Source of the DNA: Parastagonospora avenae f. sp. tritici 18332-5
Taxonomy: Eukaryota; Ascomycota; Dothideomycetes; Pleosporales; Phaeosphaeriaceae
Reading direction: 5' to 3'
Assembly (NCBI GenBank): GCA_022559985.1
Contig: JAFJTR010000065.1
Span: 62,001 to 126,000, forward strand
DNA: 64,000 bases
Positions within the stretch are counted from its first letter, which is position 1. The number at the start of each line of letters is the position of its first letter. A model generated the notes under the pieces. It was not told where the DNA came from, searched no databases, and was given only the letters and a program-made list of their open reading frames with translations. The position numbers were made by a program, and so were the translations under genes. Positions 1-9,217 of the stretch are shown piece after piece.

Positions 1-524
1 TTCGCCGACTCTCACACGAACAAAGCAAGAAGCACCCGTAATGCAATTCGCAAGTCGACATCACCAGCGACGCTCCGAGCGGCACATCGCACCAATTTGC
101 AAAGAATACGCGCTGCTGGAACCTTTACGGACGGCTCTGTCTGACAGCGCCGGCAAGCGTCCGTTAGCAGCCTTGACATGTGTTTCTACCCTACAGCAGC
201 CCGTACATGTTAATGCGCCCTCGCTACACCTCCCACAATCGATCCATGTCCTCTGCGCCATTTCAGACTACGGACCATGTGGCGAAGCATCATTCTTGAC
301 AGCTCATCATATGCAGCATATTGCACCTTTCCTCGTATCGAGAGGCTCTCTCGCGTACCATACAAATTGATTTTCCGTTGCTGTGGAAGTGAGCGCTGGG
401 TCCATCCCCGTACTCCCCGCGCGCCGTCATTGGCTGAGCACAACATACCCTTTGCAGACGCCGATCACCATGTATACGGGCCGCGAGCCGGCCAGCATCA
501 TACTTTATTCTGTGTTTGGCTCTT
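1..524. other. Left-edge region, no supported gene
   Basis: This probably holds the 3' UTR of the minus-strand gene that ends at 525. The frames crossing it show no family resemblance and no plausible splice structure. Confidence 0.4.
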
Positions 525-2161
525 TCATCGTTGTCGAAGAGCTTCCTTATGCTGGTTCCAGAAATTCCGACATCCTAGAAAACAGTCAGTCAGTACTTTG
601 ACTTCTTGCAACAGTGAAACACACCTCGATGCATGTTGACCTGATCGATCCACCACTCTCCAAAGCTGTCGTCGGTGGCCATATCTGTTGCAGTAACTCG
701 CTCCTCCCTCTTCAGGCCACACATCATGCACGGCTGTCGTGCGGGTATGCCACCTTCAGATTGCTTCAACGCCTTTACGGCCATCGTCTCCTGGAGATCT
801 GGTACTAGACCAAGGGTGCCAGCCTTAATTTGATTCGTACCAGACACTACGTGTCGAAGTCGTCCAACCTGCTCTTTCCATACTCTCACGACATCTGAAG
901 TCTCCCTCTCCTCTTTCATGTTTTCCCCTCTATCGATACCCGTGAGCTTCATGCCTGATGTTGCTCGTGAAGATGCGGGACCAATGCGCATGCCCTGTGA
1001 TAGATGCTGATCACGTTTCCATCGTAGCTTTCGACCCGCAATGATGTGCGTGGCAACATTTGCAAGCACGAGGTATCCTTGCAGATAATTGATCGTCGCT
1101 GGTTCAGCCATGAGCTTATTTCTCATTGGCAATGTCTGTGCAGCCATAGGCTTGAAGAGCTTTTCCTGTGCATCTGCGAATAATGAAGGGAACAGGGATA
1201 GAAGTACACCAGGAGGCGGGACATTGGTTGGCGGTAACTCCCCAGGCAGTGACTCATCTTCGGTCGGAGACATGATGGGTACAGGACTCGCAGCTCGTTT
1301 TGTAGTCATTTTGTTTTCTGTGACTCTCTTACTTGAGGTGTTCACTGGCGTCTTTGTAGGAATTGAGGCTTCCCAATCATCGAATGTGTCCCAACCATCG
1401 TCCTCTGTCTGCGGTGCTGGTTTCGTCACAGGCTGCTTAGGTTTCGTCATCTCACCGAACGCCCCTCCGCGACTTTTCTTTCTTGTTGATACACTCTGTG
1501 TAGTCTGCTTCTCGATGCTAACCCTTCTTCCCATTGACGTCGAGGGCTTGGGCTGCGATACACTCAAATCTCCGAGCAAGTCAACGATTCCGGGTGATCC
1601 ATTATCTAAGGCTGGAGCGCTGACTTTTGAATCGGTACCCTCAAAGTCCCCAAAATCATCATCGTCATCGAAGTCGTCTTCTGCGTCAAACAACACGCTC
1701 GGATCTGCTGATTTCTTCGCTTTAATTATGGGCGCTTTCTGCCATGAGCTCTTTTCAGGTCGATTTGGTTGCTTCATATCAAAAGCGAATGGATCTTGGA
1801 CGTTGGTTGTCATTGACCCCGTGCTTTGCGGTGGCTGTGCAGCCAATGTTGACATGAATGCGAACGGGTCCTGGCCTGCAGAAGACGCGGGCTCAATCGT
1901 TGCAGAACCACCTTCAAAATCGCCCCAGTCATCATTGTCATCATTTGCGTCCTCTGATGCGGTCGCTATTCCAGAGTTCTGGAACTGTTGCTGCTGGTGT
2001 GGTGGTTGTGGCTGAGCCACTGTGGCCGGTGTTGTGTTCAAGCTGTCAAAGAAGCTGAAGTTTGGTGGCGGTTGCTGTGCCGGTCTTGCATTTGAGATCG
2101 GCTGCTTCCCTTGATTTGCTGTTGGATCTGCTGCGAACTCTGCGAAAAGATCCGCTGACAT
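525..2161 (-). CDS. Laa2-like AP-1/clathrin accessory protein
   Basis: Two exons, 2161-625 and 574-525, encode 528 aa. The intron uses GTGTGT at 624 and TTTTCTAG before 574. Splicing restores a C-terminal signature, CMMCGLKREER then WWID..HRGCRNFW, that the unspliced frame destroys. The N-terminal half is disordered and carries repeated acidic-aromatic motifs (WGDFEGG, FGDFEG, WDTFDDWEA). Motifs of this kind bind the gamma-ear of AP-1 and GGA adaptors. The Cys-x2-Cys plus WW/CRNFW ending matches, from memory, the conserved domain of yeast YBL010C/Laa2, which helps recruit AP-1 to trans-Golgi and endosomal membranes. The family match is fairly secure for the C-terminus; the Laa2 function is inferred. 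It could instead be a more general aftiphilin-like adaptor partner. Confidence 0.72.
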
Positions 2162-2532
2162 GGCTCGAATTGCACGGTGACGAGGTGAGGGCGAGGGGTG
2201 GTGCAGCTGTTAGATTGGCAAGGCGCGACCACGCTAGCCCTGAAGCTAGCCATAATCCAGCCAGTGCTGCACATCCCAATGCTTGCTCATCAGATCCACA
2301 TGAAGAACATGCATAGCACTATAGAGAATACGTTGACTCTGTCGCACAAAATAAATAGAAATGAGTGGCTATAGAAGCTCAAGGGAAGAAGAAGCTGACT
2401 AGAGATGCGGCCCTCGTTTCAATTTCGACCCAATACCACCTTCTTACTTCTTACCCCTCCTCATGAGGTAAACGTCGATAGAAGCACATACACCCGCTCT
2501 ATGTGGGATATCATTTTGCATAGATCTGGTTA
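2162..2532. other. Divergent intergenic region
   Basis: This lies between the start of the Laa2-like gene (-) and the SDR-like gene (+), so it should hold both promoters. I see no distinct motif in it. Confidence 0.4.
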
Positions 2533-3399
2533 ATGATGTCTTTTCTCTCCATGCTCTTCGCCTCCCCGCCCGCTCCCGTCTTCACGCCTTCTTGTCTCAT
2601 CGACCTCTCCTCCAAAGTCTACATCATCACCAACGCCTCTTCGCCCTGCAAAATTTCTCTGGCAAGAACACTTTACAACCTACATGCTACAGTCTACATT
2701 TGCTCATCCTCTTACGACACTATCGAGACCCTGAAAGCTTCCTGCCCAGACTCCAAAGGCCACCTCAAACCCTTCGTCTACGACCCCTCTGACCTCGCCA
2801 GCATCAAATCCGCAATCGACAAATTTCTAGAGAATGAATGGCGTCTCAATGTGCTGTATGTCGACTGCGGCAATGACTTCCTCTCCTCCTTCGTTCTCGT
2901 AAAACTCCTCATGCCTATACTGCAAATCACCGCGTCGCATTTCTGCCATCCTAATCCATCAATCCGTGTCATATGGATCTCCCAAGAAGACTCAGCACAG
3001 GCCAGCTGCGATCAACTTTACTTCCTTGCACACGAGTTCTCGCGGCGTAAGCAGGGCCATAAGGTGGGTGATTCGCATTTGCACACGTTACCAAACGGCA
3101 ATACCTCGGGCGTGCAGCATGTTCTCGTGGATCAGCGTCGACAAGGCGCAGATCTCCGCCGCTCCTTTGGTCGATTCATGCCTTTCCGCGCGCAACGTAC
3201 GGAGTATGATGCATGTACGCTCCTGTATGCTGGACTGGCTCCCAGAGTAGCAAGTGGTGATTGGGTAATACCTTGGGGCAGGAAGGGCAAAGTATCTGAA
3301 TATGTCCGTGAATGCATAGCACAACAGAATGGTGAGGTGAATGGCGTGGCCGCTGCTTTGTTTGAGCAGTACGACGAAAGATTGAGGGTCTCCATGTAA
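2533..3399 (+). CDS. Short-chain dehydrogenase-like protein with degenerate catalytic site
   Basis: A single open frame of 288 aa. The fold signals of a fungal classical SDR remain: a DLSSKVYIIT first strand, a helix-strand pattern up to about residue 110, and a late block ending LYAGLAP....GDWVIPWGRKGK, which is typical of the retinol-dehydrogenase-like fungal SDRs. The cofactor loop that should read TGxxxGxG is TNASSPCK. The NNAG strand reads VLYVDCG and is followed by an apparent deletion. Where YxxSK is expected the sequence reads AQASC, so both the catalytic Tyr and Lys are absent. It is either a pseudoenzyme or a decaying gene. The frame is intact over 867 nt, which argues for some constraint. 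An unrecognised intron near residue 113 could account for the missing middle part. Confidence 0.6.
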   Translation: MMSFLSMLFASPPAPVFTPSCLIDLSSKVYIITNASSPCKISLARTLYNLHATVYICSSSYDTIETLKASCPDSKGHLKPFVYDPSDLASIKSAIDKFLENEWRLNVLYVDCGNDFLSSFVLVKLLMPILQITASHFCHPNPSIRVIWISQEDSAQASCDQLYFLAHEFSRRKQGHKVGDSHLHTLPNGNTSGVQHVLVDQRRQGADLRRSFGRFMPFRAQRTEYDACTLLYAGLAPRVASGDWVIPWGRKGKVSEYVRECIAQQNGEVNGVAAALFEQYDERLRVSM

Positions 3400-3904
3400 A
3401 CGCGCCCACCAGGCAGTGGCAGAATTCTTGTCCGCTTTACAAATGCGCGAAGCAATCTAACGATTTTTTAGAAGCATACTCATAAGTTTATCAGGGAGCC
3501 TGAAGATATACGATGTTCTAATGTATTCTTGTCTAGCTCAGCGGAAGCATTTAAGAATTTCTAGGCTACCTTAACATCTTCTCGTTGGGTGAGGGCGGAT
3601 AGGAATTTTGCCTGCACCTGGTGCACCCATCACGAAGTCAGCGAGGCAAAGACCATGCACGACACCAGTAGGTATTGATCGATCACGGCATCAAGTCATC
3701 AATGAACACGTGAAAATGATTGTCCACCCATAACTTTCATTCAGATCATTTGTGAAGTCTATGGAGGGACTACGCCAGGAACCCTAACCTAATCGTTATG
3801 CATGATACATTTCAAAAGTCATCATAGCTTTTCCGAAGCCACCACATCCCCAGAACCAGGTATCTAGAGAAAGGAAAGAAACGAGCAACTCGAAGAGAGC
3901 GCGC
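3400..3904. other. Convergent 3' intergenic region
   Basis: This separates the stops of the SDR-like gene and TEF1 and should hold both 3' UTRs. No gene is seen. Confidence 0.4.
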
Positions 3905-5739
3905 TTATTTCTTGATAGCCTTCTGGGCAGCCTTGGTGACCTTGCCAGCCTTGTCGGCCTTGACGACAGACTTGATGACACCGACAGCGACGGTTTGACG
4001 CATGTCACGGACAGCGAAACGACCGAGAGGAGGGTAGTCAGTGAAAGCCTCAACGCACATGGGCTTGGAGGGAACCATCTTGACGATGGCCGCGTCACCG
4101 GACTTGATGAACTTGGGGGAGTTCTCAACGGACTTTCCGGTACGGCGGTCGATCTTCTCGAGGAGCTCGGAGAACTTGCAAGCAATGTGGGCAGTGTGGC
4201 AGTCGAGAACTGGTGCGTAACCGGCACCGACCTGACCAGGGTGGTTGAGGACGATGACCTGGGCGTTGAAAGACTCGGCACCCTTGGGGGGGTCGTTCTT
4301 GGAGTCACCGGCAACGTTGCCACGACGGATCTCCTTGACGGAGACGTTCTTGACGTTGAAGCCGACGTTGTCACCAGGGACACCCTCGGTAAGCTGCTCG
4401 TGGTGCATCTCGACGGACTTGACTTCAGTGGTGACACCAGCGGGGGCGAAAGTGACGACCATGCCGGACTTGATGATACCGGTCTCGACACGACCGACGG
4501 GAACCGTGCCAATACCACCGATCTTGTACACGTCCTGGAGGGGCAGACGGAGGGGCTTGTCGGTAGGACGGGACGGGGGCTCAATGGCGTCAATGGCCTC
4601 GAGGAGGGTCTTGCCGGTGGCCTTGGTCTTGATCTCCTTCTCCCAACCCTTGTACCATGGGCAGTTGGTGGAAACGTCGATCATGTTGTCGCCGTTGAAT
4701 CCGGAGATGGGGACGAAGGGAACGTGCTTGGGGTTGTAGCCGACCTTCTTGATGAAGTTGGAGGTCTCCTTGATGATCTCCTGGTAACGGTCCTCGGACC
4801 ACTTGGTGGTGTCCATCTTGTTGATGGCGACGATGAGCTGCTTGACACCGAGGGTGTAGGCAAGCAGAGCGTGCTCACGGGTCTGGCCATCCTTGGAGAT
4901 ACCAGCCTCGAACTCACCAGTACCGGCAGCGATGATGAGAATAGCGCAGTCGGCCTGGGAGGTACCAGTGATCATGTTCTTGATGAAATCACGGTGACCG
5001 GGGGCATCTGGAGCTGGTTAGCATACACACGAGACAAGAGCGGGGAGACGACAAACCAATGACAGTGACGTAGTACTTGGGAGTTTCGAACTTCCAGAGC
5101 GCAATGTCAATGGTGATACCACGCTCACGCTCGGCCTTCAACTTGTCAAGGACCCATGCGTACTTGAAGGAACCTTTGCCGAGCTCGGCGGCTTCCTATG
5201 AGTGTTGTTAGCATGATCAAGTCTGAAGCGACCGAAAGAACCCTGCAGGCAAGGCATAGATGCGCATCGCGATTTTCGACAGAGGGCTGTCAAATGTGCG
5301 TCATGGTGTTGAGTTGGCGAAGCCCCAAAATGGACTAGCGCTGGTGCAGGAAAAGTTCGCACACCCCACCATGGAAAAATGCCCCTCTTTGCGGTAAGCC
5401 AAAAATTGGCTGCGCGTTTAAAGGAAGCACCTTTGCCTGCAGTGTTCCAAATCGAAAGAAATGGGGGACCGTACCTTCTCGAACTTCTCAATGGTACGCT
5501 TGTCAATACCACCGCACTTGTAGATCAAGTCTGTATACCAATGTGAGCTGTTGTGACCCCGCTTCGTTTGGAGGGGTAAGGCTTACGGCCGGTGGTGGTC
5601 GACTTTCCGGAGTCAACGTGGCCGATAACGACCACGTTGATGTGCATCTTCTCTTTACTGAGGCAGTTGTTAGCATGCTGTTTATGATGATGGGACGGCG
5701 CGGCTCGAGAGTCGAGACCGGCAGGCTGACTTACCCCAT
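3905..5739 (-). CDS. TEF1: Translation elongation factor 1-alpha
   Basis: GTPase that delivers aminoacyl-tRNA to the ribosomal A site in the cytosol. Five coding exons: 5739-5735, 5657-5587, 5530-5475, 5195-5057 and 5007-3905, giving 457 aa, close to the usual 460. The first exon encodes only ATG GG. Visible motifs are GHVDSGKST (G1), DAPGHRDF (G3) and NKMD (G4), followed by domains 2 and 3 and a lysine-rich end. The introns are 77, 56, 279 and 49 nt. The 279 nt intron (5196-5474) corresponds to the variable TEF1 intron used in fungal phylogenetics. Codon choice is extremely biased, with C-ending codons preferred, as expected for one of the most highly expressed genes. This bias also opens a long meaningless frame on the opposite strand. 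Confidence 0.99.
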
Positions 5740-5799
5740 GATGGCGGTTGTGTGTGTGTTTTGTTTTAAGTGGAGGTTGAGGGAAGTAGGTTGAGTGCT

Positions 5800-5853
5800 C
5801 TGCAAGCAATGTTAGTGGTGATGGAGAGCATGAGGCAGGCGTGGTTAACTAAC
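5800..5853 (-). other. Probable intron in the TEF1 5' UTR
   Basis: Upstream of the TEF1 start the minus strand shows a donor GTTAGT at 5853, a branch-like CACTAACAT, and an acceptor TTGCAG ending at 5800. This makes a 54 nt intron 60 nt before the ATG. Fungal TEF1 genes often carry a leader intron. Transcript data would settle it. Confidence 0.5.
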
Positions 5854-6958
5854 CAGATATACAGCTCGTGTATGGTGTGGGCGACAAGGCGAGAAGTGGT
5901 GTGGAAGGGAGGGCAAGAATATAAAGAGAGGCGGGGTGTGCCAAGGAATCCTAGCGCTAAAATTGTCGGGCTACGCAACGCAAAAACTCTGCTGGCAACG
6001 CCCAAAGGCCCCAGCCGGGATCTCTCACCTGCGACGTTTCAATGGCAAAATAGGCAGCCAGGCGCTGCAATTGGCTCTCTGGGCCCTAGCCTCTGTGACC
6101 GCCCTCTAGATCCGTTGCCACAGCCGCATCTGCGACTTCATCATGCGACTTCTCGGACACCACCGCGTCATGGCCACAATCAAGAACTTTACTTGGTCGG
6201 AGATGATATTTCGGGGTCTCCATCTTCAAGCCTTCCTATGTACTCGTTCACTATGCTCTCAAATTCCAATGTGACTAAGCTACCCATCAGTCGTGTTGTT
6301 GAGGCAACATTTGCCATTGTAAAGAACTTTTGGCGGGGTACTTACCATCATAGCCCCACCATCCTTTGTTTCTTAGTCTGGCGCAATTCAATAGACCTGA
6401 TTCGACTTTGCCATCTTCTTCATGCCGCCCAGAACATGCACAACACCGTATCTAATTTTGCCTTGCCGCTGCTACCCATTGCCTTCCGATCGCTCACTTC
6501 GATGAGGGAAGTATGCACACATTGACTCAGAGTTGCATAAGTCTGCCGGCCCCTCATTTACCGCCCTACCGCCCTTTCTAGTCACTATCACAGGCCAAGC
6601 CCAACTATCACGACGGTCGACACAGTCAAGGTTTCGAAATGAAATGAAAGACGTGGAATATCGTGAGTGATTGTGGGTGCTAGATAATCTCAACAAAAAT
6701 ACCGGGACAACTCTTGAGGCTGACGGCACTCTGGAGGCCTCCGGGAATTATCAACCTTTGGCACTTTCCCTCAAAATCTTGGTAACTCTAGTATGCTCCG
6801 TTTGGACGTCATTCATGATTACCCTACCTGATGGCGCTAGAACCCGCCTCATAATCATTGTAGCGCCCTTGGACCCCATCTCTTGTATGTGTGCCCGAAC
6901 CAATGTAGAGCACAGGGTCTAGCTCTAGATGCTCAAGTATGAGAGCATAAACAGCCCA
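5854..6958. other. TEF1 promoter and gene-poor region
   Basis: The first few hundred bases should hold the TEF1 promoter. An open plus-strand frame crosses 5770-6525, but it starts from a non-ATG codon, lies over the promoter and resembles nothing. The rest shows no supported gene. Confidence 0.4.
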
Positions 6959-7222
6959 CTACTTAGACTTGGCTGGCTTTGGTAGGCGGCGAAAGAAATC
7001 CAGATCAGGAGGCTGAGAGGACGAGAGAACTGAGGCAAGACCTGGAGCAATCTGAAATGGTGCGTCGCTGGCCACCGAATCCTACTCAGGGATGGATGCA
7101 AATGCGATTTTGACCCCAGGGTTGATGTACCAGCCAGGAAGGTCCAGGTTCACTAGTTGAAAGCCAGCAGCGTCGATATGGGCTTCGATAGAACCGAGAC
7201 GGACGTCGTAGAAGTCCTCCAT
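6959..7222 (-). pseudogene. Small interrupted reading frame of unknown family
   Basis: From the ATG at 7222 the minus strand reads 46 coding-like codons (MEDFYDVRLGSIEAHIDAAG, later GWYINPGVKIAF), then TAG at 7084-7082. It continues in the same frame for 40 more codons (ending DFFRRLPKPAKSK) to TAG at 6959. Composition looks like real protein on both sides of the first stop. I do not recognise a family. It may be a relic broken by one nonsense change, a 46 aa peptide gene, or chance. It lies 440 bp from the transposon, in a stretch otherwise empty of genes. Confidence 0.3.
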
Positions 7223-7660
7223 AATGGTGAGGTGTAGGAGGAGAAGCAGTCAGGATGCAGATAGGATGCAGGCGACGCAGAAAGCTGAACAGATGCGATC
7301 CTGGAGGATGAAGACTGAACACAAGAGCTTGCAGGAACAAAGAGGCTCCAGGTCCTGAGGCGGCAGCATCATTATATCGACGAGTACTTTTTTTCCGGGG
7401 CCAGATCTATAACTAAATAAATCCAGGATGTGACAAGAAGGAAAAGCCATCTTCTTCGTATCTTATCATCCAGGAGTTGAGTTGCTATGATTCAGTCAAT
7501 ATATTGGAGAGTGCCTGCTCTTGAGCGATTCTTGGTAACCTACCTCGGGAGTGATTGGCTCTAGGCGGCTCTCTTTATGCAAAGCAGCACTCGATAAGGG
7601 ACTCTTGTCATCAGCTACTGGCACCAGGTACTGCAATAATTTGTACGCGCTGTCTTTATA
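7223..7660. other. Flank between small relic and transposon
   Basis: No supported gene. It ends with the TA dinucleotide at 7659-7660, which forms the left target-site copy of the transposon. Confidence 0.4.
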
Positions 7661-7688
7661 CAGTACTAGTTCAAAAGTTTCCGCGCGC
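7661..7688 (+). repeat. Left terminal inverted repeat
   Basis: Left end of the Tc1/mariner element. It starts cagtactagt and is followed by the 18-nt core that is perfectly inverted at the right end. A TA precedes it. Confidence 0.85.
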
Positions 7689-7799
7689 AAGCACAGGCCA
7701 CCTCACCGAGCATACGCACCCACATCATAAACAACGTCGTAAATCAGCCACAACACTATATAAACGGTAGTTTTTTGAGTGAATACCCTAGTCATGTGA

Positions 7800-8978
7800 T
7801 CAATACTTCGTTTGCCACCCTCGCGCAGCTCTGCATGCAGCTATACGGCGCGGCATACTCAAGATCAGCGCCCTGATGAGCTTGCCGGGGATGGCAGCCC
7901 AGCACTTTTGCAACGCCTCACAGAAGCCATCCCACTCTTCCTGAGCGTCACTGTGATTACTATACTGAGGATAGAATTTGTTCATGCGCTTCTTGAGGTG
8001 CCACCAGAGGTGCTCAATTGGGTTGAGGTCGGGTGAGTAAGCTGGCCAGGCAATCGTCCGGACGCGCTTCAACTCGAGGAACGCGCGCGTCGCGCGCGAG
8101 GTATGTATGCGCGCGTTATCCTGCATGAAGAGCTGCGACCGACGATAGTGAGGCAGAAGTCCTTTCTGCAGAGTCTCGATGTAACTTTTGCTGCTATACC
8201 CTCCGTGGGGAGCATTGGGATCGCGCTCCATGATGATGAGTTTACTCCGACGAGGTCGCCCGTGTTCATCCAACCATATACACGCCCACACCATCTGAGC
8301 TAGCTTGCGACTAGTTGGCAGAGCTGAAATCATCTCTGGCTTCCATTTCTCCCAAGGAAAGCGAAAGGACCACTCCTGGTTATAGCCAGATCCCTTCTCA
8401 ATTGAGCACTCGTCGCTGAACTTTAGCGTGCGCCGAACCCATGGGAAGTTGCGACGCTCCCTACAGAACGCCAACCGTGTCAACGCATGCCCTCGGGTGA
8501 GTTTTGGACGCTTTTTGCAGCGGAAATTAGTGAGGCCTAGTCCCTTAAGGACCCTGTACAATGTAGAGCGGCTGGGTGGCTTCGATAAGGTGCCATCAGC
8601 GTTCGCGAACACTCCAACTTCAGCGAGCTGTGAGTACTCGATTTTTGGCATAGCGCGCGCCTTCCGGTATATGATCTTCTTCTGATGACGCGATAGAGTA
8701 GAGGGACGCCCTGAGCGAGGTAGATCAGACGTTGTTGCGTGTAGGTTCCAGCGTTTGATGGTGTCGCGTATGGTTGAGCGACCGCGCGCGAACTCCTCCG
8801 CTAACTCTGGCACTGAAACACCAGCTTCATACTTTGCGATGATTGCCTGTCTTTGAGGAGGTGTTAGATTAGGCTTTCTGCTTGAATTTCCGCTTATAAC
8901 GGTACCAAACGAGCGACGGGGGGGCACATTATGTGGTGTTGAAGATTGGGTGCGCGCGCGCGTTGGTTTGGTGTTCAC
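7800..8978 (-). CDS. Tc1/mariner transposase (DDE superfamily)
   Basis: Cuts and rejoins transposon ends at TA targets. The N-terminal part has paired helix-turn-helix DNA-binding motifs (LTPPQRQAIIAKYEAGVSV then RSTIRDTIKRW). The catalytic triad is visible as FSDECS, QDNARIH and SPDLNPIEHLWW, with a short Tc1-like spacing between the last two acidic residues. The frame is open to a TGA at 7800. No ATG lies between the right inverted repeat and the first helix-turn-helix. The first in-frame Met comes after the DNA-binding domain (in RAMPKIEY). The coordinate given starts at an in-frame GTG just inside the repeat. The start codon may be lost or lie in an undetected exon, so autonomy is doubtful although the catalytic domain looks intact. 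Confidence 0.85.
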   Translation of the reverse strand: MNTKPTRARTQSSTPHNVPPRRSFGTVISGNSSRKPNLTPPQRQAIIAKYEAGVSVPELAEEFARGRSTIRDTIKRWNLHATTSDLPRSGRPSTLSRHQKKIIYRKARAMPKIEYSQLAEVGVFANADGTLSKPPSRSTLYRVLKGLGLTNFRCKKRPKLTRGHALTRLAFCRERRNFPWVRRTLKFSDECSIEKGSGYNQEWSFRFPWEKWKPEMISALPTSRKLAQMVWACIWLDEHGRPRRSKLIIMERDPNAPHGGYSSKSYIETLQKGLLPHYRRSQLFMQDNARIHTSRATRAFLELKRVRTIAWPAYSPDLNPIEHLWWHLKKRMNKFYPQYSNHSDAQEEWDGFCEALQKCWAAIPGKLIRALILSMPRRIAACRAARGWQTKY

Positions 8979-8982
8979 GCTA

Positions 8983-9010
8983 GCGCGCGGAAACTTTTGA
9001 CATGTGATTG
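8983..9010 (-). repeat. Right terminal inverted repeat
   Basis: Right end of the Tc1/mariner element, the inverted counterpart of 7661-7688. The inner 18 nt are identical and the outer 10 nt diverge. TA follows at 9011-9012. Confidence 0.85.
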
Positions 9011-9217
9011 TAGCTCTAAGCACTATCTAAGCATAATGTTAAGCTGTCTACCTTTAAATTCTTCTCAGACCTATATTGCATGCTAATAAGCTATTGAAGT
9101 TCTTTAGGCTTATATATAATACAGCAGCTGCTCTCTAATAGTTGACTGAGTCTGAACAGAGAGAGCACAAATCGTTGCAACACCTGGTGCTGGGTGCTTC
9201 TCGTATACTCAAATACA

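Larger units (their letters stand above)
7661..9010 (-). mobile_element. Tc1/mariner-type DNA transposon, about 1.35 kb
   Basis: A transposase gene is bracketed by inverted repeats that share an 18-nt perfect core (tcaaaagtttccgcgcgc at 7671-7688, its complement at 8983-9000). TA dinucleotides flank both outer ends (7659-7660 and 9011-9012), the expected target duplication for this superfamily. The outer ten bases begin CAGT on the left and CAAT on the right and match only partly, so the exact ends are inferred. The interior is rich in CGCG and shows no flood of C-to-T change, so repeat-induced point mutation seems not to have acted on this copy. Confidence 0.88.

Noticed and set aside
1089..2015. 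308-codon plus-strand frame
   Set aside because: Ser-rich antisense shadow of the acidic Laa2-like gene, with no family features.
3995..5062. 355-codon plus-strand frame opposite TEF1
   Set aside because: Produced by the extreme codon bias of TEF1. It is Leu/Gly/Val/Asp-rich and crosses a TEF1 intron boundary.
5770..6525. 251-codon plus-strand frame over the TEF1 promoter
   Set aside because: Starts from a non-ATG codon, overlaps the inferred TEF1 leader intron and shows no conserved pattern.
7661..9010. RIP-mutated relic interpretation of the transposon
   Set aside because: The element keeps many CGCG and CA dinucleotides and an open catalytic frame, contrary to repeat-induced point mutation.
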